Of a stretch of 50,240 nt of DNA, positions 45,295 through 50,240 are shown piece by piece. The stretch comes from Deltaproteobacteria bacterium (lineage in GTDB: Bacteria; Myxococcota_A; Polyangia; Haliangiales; Haliangiaceae), in assembly GCA_021413675.1 (NCBI GenBank), contig JAIOQA010000219.1:1-50240 (forward strand), written 5' to 3'. How positions within the stretch are numbered: the first letter of the stretch is position 1; each line of letters starts with the position of its first letter. Made by a program: the position numbers and the translations under genes. The notes beneath the pieces were generated by a model that saw only the letters and a list, made by a program, of their open reading frames with translations, did no database searches and was not told the DNA's origin.

Positions 45295-45915
45295 ATGCAG
45301 GTCGACTATCCCGTTCATGTCGAGGTCGAGACTCCCGCGCACTTCGAGCGGATCCAGCTCCTCCTGCGGCTCGCGCTGGCGATCGCGCTGGGCTGGGTCG
45401 GCGTCACCGCCGGATGGCTGGTCTGCACGCTGTACGCGGCGCTACCGGTCGTCGCGGCGATCGCGATCTCGTCCGGGGGCGGCTCGCGCTACCGCGACGA
45501 GGTGGCGCCGCGGATCTGGCAAGTCTTGCGCTGGCTGCTGCAGTTCTCGGCGTACATGTCGCTGCTCGTGGATCGGTTCCCGACCGACGGCGACGTGGGC
45601 GTGGACGCGACCCTGCGCCCCACCGGCACGCCCTCGATCGGCTCGGCGCTGCTGCGGCTCCTGACCTCGATTCCCAGCGGCCTGGTGCTCTGCGTCCTGT
45701 GGTTCATCTCGGGGATCCTGTGGGTCATCGCCGCGGTGATCGTGCTGCTCGGTGGCGACATGCCGCCGTCGATCGCGAAGTTCCAGCGCGGGGTGCTGCG
45801 CTGGAGCGCGCGCCTGGTCGCGTATCACGCGTCGCTCGTCGAGGAATACCCGCCGTTCGCGTTCGAGACCGACGATGGCCACGGCACGCCGCTCACCGCG
45901 GGGAGCGCGCCATGA
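45295..45915 (+). CDS. DUF4389 membrane protein
   Basis: 206 residues. DUF4389 features: DYPVHVEVETPAHFERIQLLLR, hydrophobic spans at about 22-58 (LALAIALGWVGVTAGWLVCTLYAALPVV, in parts) and 130-157 (GLVLCVLWFISGILWVIAAVIVLLGG, in parts), and the stretch MPPSIAKFQRGVLRWSARLVAYHASLVEEYPPF, in parts, which is the family's most typical end. It starts 38 bp after the kinase gene and its stop overlaps the start of the flavodoxin fusion (ATGA), so the last two are translationally coupled. Function of the family is unknown; it is common in actinobacteria and myxobacteria as a membrane protein of two to four spans. Confidence 0.87.
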   Translation: MQVDYPVHVEVETPAHFERIQLLLRLALAIALGWVGVTAGWLVCTLYAALPVVAAIAISSGGGSRYRDEVAPRIWQVLRWLLQFSAYMSLLVDRFPTDGDVGVDATLRPTGTPSIGSALLRLLTSIPSGLVLCVLWFISGILWVIAAVIVLLGGDMPPSIAKFQRGVLRWSARLVAYHASLVEEYPPFAFETDDGHGTPLTAGSAP

Positions 45916-46823
45916 AGGTCCTCGTCGCCTACGGCTCGAAGCGCGGCGGCACCGCGGAGATCGCGGCGCGGATCGCGGGCGTGCTGCGCGAGCGCGGCCT
46001 CGAGGTCGACTGCGCCCGCGCCGCGAGCATCGGCGCGGTCTCGGCCTACGACGCGGTGATCCTCGGCGGCGCGCTCTACGCGTCGCGCTGGGTGCGCGAG
46101 GCGCGGCGGTTCGTCGCGCGCCACGCCGCCGCCTTGCGCGCGCGCGTGGTGTGGATGTTCTCGAGCGGGCCGCTCGACGACTCGGCGCGCGGCGGCGAGC
46201 TGACGGCCACCGGCCAGGTCCGAGGCCTGATGGCCCGGATCGGCGCGCGCGGCCATGTCACCTTCGGCGGCCGGCTGGCGCCGGACGCGAAAGGATTTCC
46301 GGCGTCGGCGATGGCGAAGACCCGCGCCGGCGACTGGCGGGACTGGGCGCAGGTCCGGGCCTGGGCCGGCACCGTCGCCGATGCGCTCGCCATCGCGCCA
46401 CCGCCACGTGCGCAGGCGCCCGCGGCATCCGCGCCGATGGGCTGGCTGCTGGTCGCGCTGTGCTTGCTGGTCGGGATCACCGCGGTCGGCGGCGGCGCGG
46501 TGCTGGTCGCGCGGCCCGATGGCTCGGCGATGCAGATGCCGCTGAGCGTGCTCGCGCACGCGCCGTTCGCGAGCTTCCTGGTGCCCGGCCTGCTGCTGTT
46601 GCTCGTGGTCGGCGGCGGCAACCTGGTCGCAGGCGCGCTCGTGGCGCGACGATCGCCGCGCGCGACCGCCGCCGCGTTCGAGGGCGGCGCGGCGCTGTTC
46701 GGCTGGATCGTCACCGAGATGGTCATGCTGCGCGCGACCCACTGGCTGCAGCTCACGTACTTCGGCATCGCGTGCGCGATCATGGTCATCGCGCTGCGGC
46801 GCCACGCGATCGCGCGCGCCTGA
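45912..46823 (+). CDS. Flavodoxin domain fused to four membrane segments
   Basis: 303 residues. Residues 1-165 form a flavodoxin of the HemG type: MKVLVAYGSKRGGTAEIA with the FMN phosphate loop, VILGGALYASRW, VVWMFSSGPLD and FGGRLAPDAKGF. HemG-like flavodoxins oxidise protoporphyrinogen or act as electron carriers. After an Ala/Pro linker (PPPRAQAPAASAP) come four hydrophobic spans (GWLLVALCLLVGITAVGGGA, FLVPGLLLLLVVGGGNLVAG, ALFGWIVTEMVML, YFGIACAIMVIAL). I know no common family with this order; it anchors an FMN domain to the membrane, perhaps for electron transfer to the respiratory chain. The start overlaps the DUF4389 stop by 4 bp, which suggests joint function. It ends 3 bp before the convergent acyltransferase. 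Confidence 0.85.
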   Translation: MKVLVAYGSKRGGTAEIAARIAGVLRERGLEVDCARAASIGAVSAYDAVILGGALYASRWVREARRFVARHAAALRARVVWMFSSGPLDDSARGGELTATGQVRGLMARIGARGHVTFGGRLAPDAKGFPASAMAKTRAGDWRDWAQVRAWAGTVADALAIAPPPRAQAPAASAPMGWLLVALCLLVGITAVGGGAVLVARPDGSAMQMPLSVLAHAPFASFLVPGLLLLLVVGGGNLVAGALVARRSPRATAAAFEGGAALFGWIVTEMVMLRATHWLQLTYFGIACAIMVIALRRHAIARA

Positions 46824-46826
46824 CGA

Positions 46827-49070
46827 TCAGCTGCCAGGCTGGCCGCGCAGGAACCGGCGGCCCGCCGTCAGGTGATCGAGCTCGGCCTGCATCGCGGTCT
46901 CGATCTCGCCGTAGCACCGGGCCAGCGCCGCTGGATCCTCGGCGCTCGCCGGGCCCAGCGCGGGCCAGGTCATCGGCGGCAGGAACGACACCGTGGTCTG
47001 GGTCGGCAGCGGCAGGTACGGCACGAAGCCCGAGGTCACGCCCCACGGGATCGCCAGCGCGATCGGCAGCACCTCGGTCCGCGCCCAGGCGTGGGCGTGG
47101 ACGAGCTTCGCCAGCCGATCGCCGCGCGACAGCACGATCAGCTGCTCGTGCGTGCCGGCGGTCACGACCGGGACGATCGGCACGCCCTCGCGCAGCGCGA
47201 GCTTGAGGAAGCCGGTGCGGTTGCCGAGGACGATCCGGTTGCGATCGCGGAACGGCCGGAACGTGTCGAGATCCGAGCCGGGGTAGACCAGCACGCACGC
47301 GCCGGCGGCGAACGCGTGGCGCGCGCTGGCGTGCCCCGCGCGCAGCATGCCGAGGCGCGTCGCGTAGCGGCGCAGCAGCGGATCCTCGAACAGGAAGTCG
47401 TGGACCAGCGCGTAGACCGCGCGCGCCGGCCCGAGGTGCTCGTGGATCGCGAGCGCGGTGAAGAAGCCCTCGCTCGGCAGGAGGCCGCCGCTGTGGTTGC
47501 CGACCAGCAGCACCGGCCCGGTCGCGGGCACGCGCTCGACGCCCCGCACCTGCAGGCGGAAGTAGTAGCGACCGAGCCAGCGGTAGAGCCCGACCAGCAC
47601 GCCGACCAGCGCCGGATCGCGCCCGGCGACGTCGTCGGCGGTGGCGTGGCCAGCCTGCCCGCGGTGGCGGTTGAGCGCGAAGCGCATGAAGCGCGCGACC
47701 AGGCGCGGCGGTGACAGCAGCACCCGGCGGTCCTCGCGCGGGACCAGCGCGCGGGCCTCGCGCAGCCACTGGCGCAGATCGGCCCACGCGCCCTGCGGCA
47801 GCGCCGGGCGCGGTCCGCCGGCACTGGCGAGGACCAGGACCTCGCGCGCGATCGCCGCGGCCAGCTCGGCGGGATCGGGCACGCGCCGCGCGTCCGCGGC
47901 GATGCCGATGCGCACCGCGCCGGCGTAGCTGAGGATGCTGACGCCGAGGCCGATCGAGCCCGACACCGGCGCCCACACGCCCATCTCGGTGACGCGCGCG
48001 CCGTCGAGGTGCAGCGCGCTTCGCGGCCCGGGCACGTTGGTGATCATCAGGCTCGCCTTCTGCGTGAACAGCGCGATCGCGAGGTCTTCCACGCGCTTCG
48101 GCGCGAGCCCGATCGCGCCCAGCACCTCGAGCGCGACGGTGGCCTCGGGCGACTGCTTGATCGCGGCCATCCGCCGGTGGACGAGCGCGAGCCGCGCGAT
48201 CGGATCGGTGACGTCGATCGGTAGCTCGGCGTAGACCATGCCGAAGTGGTTGCCGAGCTCACCGGCGACGTGCAGGTCGACGGGCATCAGCGCGCGCAGC
48301 GGCCGCACGCGGTCGCCGCGCGCGACCAGGTGCGCGCGCACCGCGGCGGTGATCGCCGCGACCAGGACGTCGTTGACGGTCGCGCCGTGCGCGGCGGCGA
48401 TCACCTTGATCGCGCGCAGCTCGATCGGCGGCGACAGCGCGAACTGCTTGCGCGCGCCGAGGCGACCGCGGAGCGGGCTGCGCCGATCCGGCGGCAGCGC
48501 GATCAGCCGGGCCAGCGTGCCGGCCTGCGCCGCCACGCGCCGCGCGCGATCGGCGAGCGGCGGCGCCGGCGGCGGATCGATCCGCACGTTCTCGAGGTGC
48601 ATCGCGCGGCCCTCGTCGGTGAGCCCGAGCAGCATCGCGACCAGCGCCGCACCGTCGCCGATGCAGTGGTGCAGGCGCATGACCACCGCGGTGCCCGGGC
48701 CGTAGCCATCGACGACGTGCAGCCGCCACAGCGGGCGATCCGGATCGAGCGGCCGCGCGGCCAGCTCGCCGACGGCGTGCGCGAGCTCGGCGTCGCCGCC
48801 GGGCGCGGGCAGGGTGGTCGTCGCGAGGTGCGCGTCGAGATCGAAGTGCGGGTCCTCGGCCCACGCGGCCAGGCCGAGGGGCGACCACTCGATCCGCTCG
48901 CGGAAGCGGTGGATCGGCAGCAGGCGATCGCGGACCAGCGCCCGCACGCGCGCGAGTGACAGCGGCTGATCGAACGCCAGCACGCTGGTGATGACCATCT
49001 CGTTGGTCGCGCGGTCCATCCGCAACCAGGCGGCGTCGACGGCGCGCAGGCGAACCGGTGGAGTGCCCAT
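46827..49070 (-). CDS. Wax ester synthase/diacylglycerol acyltransferase fused to a PlsC-like acyltransferase
   Basis: 747 residues from MGTPPVRLRAVDAAWLRMD, the usual WS/DGAT start. Residues 1-440 are WS/DGAT: active-site HHCIGDG (H134-H135, D139), NDVLVAAI and SLMITNVPGPRSAL. Residues 450-747 are an LPLAT/PlsC-like domain with GNHSGGLLPSEGF (about 524) and VYPGSDLDTFRPF. The acidic residue of the usual HX4D pair is replaced by the surrounding Ser/Pro/Glu, so catalysis by this half depends on Glu at the shifted position. Both reactions transfer acyl-CoA chains, onto alcohols/diacylglycerol and onto lysophospholipids respectively. The fusion could channel phosphatidate-derived lipid to storage triacylglycerol. 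Intact, no stop or frameshift. Membrane association expected. Confidence 0.85.
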   Translation of the reverse strand: MGTPPVRLRAVDAAWLRMDRATNEMVITSVLAFDQPLSLARVRALVRDRLLPIHRFRERIEWSPLGLAAWAEDPHFDLDAHLATTTLPAPGGDAELAHAVGELAARPLDPDRPLWRLHVVDGYGPGTAVVMRLHHCIGDGAALVAMLLGLTDEGRAMHLENVRIDPPPAPPLADRARRVAAQAGTLARLIALPPDRRSPLRGRLGARKQFALSPPIELRAIKVIAAAHGATVNDVLVAAITAAVRAHLVARGDRVRPLRALMPVDLHVAGELGNHFGMVYAELPIDVTDPIARLALVHRRMAAIKQSPEATVALEVLGAIGLAPKRVEDLAIALFTQKASLMITNVPGPRSALHLDGARVTEMGVWAPVSGSIGLGVSILSYAGAVRIGIAADARRVPDPAELAAAIAREVLVLASAGGPRPALPQGAWADLRQWLREARALVPREDRRVLLSPPRLVARFMRFALNRHRGQAGHATADDVAGRDPALVGVLVGLYRWLGRYYFRLQVRGVERVPATGPVLLVGNHSGGLLPSEGFFTALAIHEHLGPARAVYALVHDFLFEDPLLRRYATRLGMLRAGHASARHAFAAGACVLVYPGSDLDTFRPFRDRNRIVLGNRTGFLKLALREGVPIVPVVTAGTHEQLIVLSRGDRLAKLVHAHAWARTEVLPIALAIPWGVTSGFVPYLPLPTQTTVSFLPPMTWPALGPASAEDPAALARCYGEIETAMQAELDHLTAGRRFLRGQPGS

Positions 49071-49115
49071 GCGCTCGCGTCGCTGCAAGCGGCATTCCGC
49101 GGAGGCCTGCGGCGC

Positions 49116-49191
49116 GCTGACGCAGGGGGCGGCGCGTCAGCTGCGGGGATCGAGGCCGCGCGGATCGCGAACCGATCGCCGTCGGTTCGCG
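49116..49191 (-). terminator. Two hairpins between the flavodoxin and the acyltransferase fusion
   Basis: GCTGACGC/GCGTCAGC (49116-49123 and 49134-49141) and the longer CGCGAACCGA/TCGGTTCGCG (49166-49175 and 49182-49191) are perfect inverted repeats with loops of 10 and 6 nt. They lie just past the flavodoxin stop on the - strand. No T-run follows, so termination would be Rho-assisted or they may be operators. Confidence 0.35.
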
Positions 49192-49215
49192 GCGCGTCGC
49201 ACGACCGCTTCGGGG

Positions 49216-49746
49216 TCACGCGCGGGGTTGCGCGTCGGGGCGCGCGGTCCACGCCGGTCGCGCGGGCGGCGGCGGCGGCGGCGCGAGCGCCGCGGCGAAC
49301 ACGTCGAGCGCCTCGACTGGCACGCCGCGGCGCAGCTGGTCGTGCCGCAGGACCAGCGCGGCGCGCGGCGGCGTGCCCGCGAGGCGCGTCAGCTCGGCGA
49401 TCGCGCGCTCACCGTCGCTCGCGCCGCAGGTGCAGAACATCCCGAGATCATCGAGCACCTCGTGGTGGCGCGCGATCCAGCTGCGCACCGGCGTCGCCAG
49501 CACGCCGCCCCAGATCGGCGTGCCGATGACCACGAGGTCGTAGCGCGACGGGTCGCGGCCCGACGACGAGACCGGGCCGGTGCGCGCGCGCATCGCCTCG
49601 TAGGCGCAGCGCAGCCAGCCCCGCCAGCCATCGCGCGGCGTGCGATCGCCGATACACTCCAGATCGGCGTCGAGCCGGCGGGCCACCTGCTCGGCCACGC
49701 GGGCGGTGGTGCCGGTTCGCGAGTAGTAGACGACGAGGATGCGCAT
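49216..49746 (-). CDS. Flavodoxin-family protein
   Basis: 176 residues from MRILVVYYSRTGTTARVAEQ, a classic FMN-binding flavodoxin start; other landmarks are YDLVVIGTPIWGGVLATPVRSWI and GMFCTCGASDGERAIAELT. Unlike the fusion at 45912 it has no membrane segment, but ends in a Pro-rich tail (APPPPPPARPAWT) probably without structure. Likely an electron carrier or quinone-type reductase. It is upstream of the acyltransferase fusion on the same strand but separated from it by hairpins. Confidence 0.9.
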   Translation of the reverse strand: MRILVVYYSRTGTTARVAEQVARRLDADLECIGDRTPRDGWRGWLRCAYEAMRARTGPVSSSGRDPSRYDLVVIGTPIWGGVLATPVRSWIARHHEVLDDLGMFCTCGASDGERAIAELTRLAGTPPRAALVLRHDQLRRGVPVEALDVFAAALAPPPPPPARPAWTARPDAQPRA

Positions 49747-49888
49747 GGGCCGTGACAAAGCACGGCGCGTGCCCGGTGCGGCCGCGAACCCGCTGACCGC
49801 TGCGAGCGCCGCCGCGCGCAGGATTGCGGGATCCCGCGCAGCGATCGCGCGATCCTGATGGCATGCCGCGTGCTCGATGACCTGATGA

Positions 49889-50131
49889 ATGGCACCGCCC
49901 CACGATCTCGAGCACGTCGCCGCCGCCGCCGTCACGATCGGCGATCTGGTCTACCTCGTGCCCCCGACCGCGCACGTGTCGCCGCACTGTGTGGTCGCCA
50001 AGGCCAGCATGCGCGTCAGCGCCCGGGCCGCCGGCTGGCGCGTCGAGCTCGCCGATGGCGGCACCGCCTGGTGGCCGCAGGGCGCGCGGGTCTGGCGGCG
50101 GCGCGCCCGGCCGGGCGGCGAGCTGCCGTGA
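49889..50131 (+). CDS. Small protein of unknown function coupled to a kinase
   Basis: 80 residues. After a short N-terminus it has a strand-rich block (VTIGDLVYLVPPTAHVSPHCVVAKASMRV, in parts; GWRVELADGGTAWWPQGARVW) suggestive of an SH3-like small barrel. No signal peptide. Its TGA overlaps the GTG of the following kinase gene (GTGA), so the two are co-translated. No family recognised. Confidence 0.5.
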   Translation: MAPPHDLEHVAAAAVTIGDLVYLVPPTAHVSPHCVVAKASMRVSARAAGWRVELADGGTAWWPQGARVWRRRARPGGELP

Positions 50132-50240
50132 GCCTCGCGACGCGCCCGGCCCGCCACACGTGGTCGCCGCCGCCGCGCTTCGACGGCTTCGAGATCACGC
50201 GGCCGCTCGGGACCGGCGGCATGGGCATCGTGTATCTGGC
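50128..50240 (+). CDS. Serine/threonine protein kinase, N-terminal part (truncated by window edge)
   Basis: The last 113 bases encode VSLATRPARHTWSPPP, then FDGFEITRPLGTGGMGIVYL: the start of a eukaryotic-type kinase with its Gly-rich loop. The GTG at 50128 overlaps the stop of the preceding 80-residue gene. The rest of the gene is outside the window, so its C-terminal domains are unknown. Confidence 0.85.
   Translation, partial: MSLATRPARHTWSPPPRFDGFEITRPLGTGGMGIVYL

Overview
The window is very GC-rich and coding-dense. It carries serine/threonine kinases fused to ATPase/TPR modules, an ECF sigma factor with a SnoaL-like tail, many lipoproteins and a DUF4157-like effector. This combination points to a myxobacterium or close relative (Myxococcota, possibly near Haliangium/Kofleriaceae). 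The taxonomic call is inference from gene content; no rRNA or marker-gene comparison was possible.

Region 1 (1-23668) is a class 1 DISARM anti-phage locus. It runs drmD (SNF2 helicase, 5' end outside the window), drmMI (adenine methylase), drmA (helicase), drmB (DUF1998) and drmC (single-HKD PLD protein), all on the + strand. The junctions drmD/drmMI, drmA/drmB and drmB/drmC are 4-bp start/stop overlaps. The locus is split between drmMI and drmA by about 12 kb of other genes. These are an HNH endonuclease, a decayed GmrSD-type (DUF262/DUF1524) gene that has lost its N-terminus and has an in-frame TAA inside its C-terminal DUF4268-like domain, and a five-gene cassette (8670-17748). The cassette encodes a PDZ-containing lipoprotein, a secreted coiled-coil protein, a helical-repeat protein, a 1097-residue protein with an HEAAH zincin-like N-terminus, a membrane hairpin and a C-terminal ADP-ribosyltransferase-like toxin domain, and a TPR/HEAT-like protein. 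A toxin cassette inside a DISARM operon is the most unusual feature of the window.

Region 2 (23669-27400) holds small accessory genes: a 91-residue protein followed by what looks like the first codons of a lost aspartic protease, one orphan antitoxin, one intact ParE-type toxin/antitoxin pair, one antitoxin whose toxin is cut off after about 11 codons, a 188-residue unknown protein, a RibD/DHFR-like reductase and a strong hairpin.

Region 3 (27401-39000) is ordinary chromosomal content: lipid-anchored and cytosolic VOC proteins, a DUF885 peptidase, a histidine kinase/response regulator pair, an ECF41-like sigma factor, a cell-surface lipoprotein, two tandem acyl-CoA desaturases duplicated together with their upstream region, a JmjC/cupin protein and a TonB-box-like lipoprotein.

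Region 4 (39045-50240) has a Lon protease divergent from a large kinase-ATPase-TPR protein, a DUF4389 protein coupled to a flavodoxin fused to four membrane segments, a wax-ester synthase/acyltransferase fusion, a stand-alone flavodoxin, and an 80-residue gene coupled to a second kinase that runs off the right edge.

Across both strands, many start codons without a Shine-Dalgarno sequence sit 5-9 nt after a TAnnnT-like hexamer. This suggests a housekeeping -10 element driving leaderless or very short-leader transcripts.
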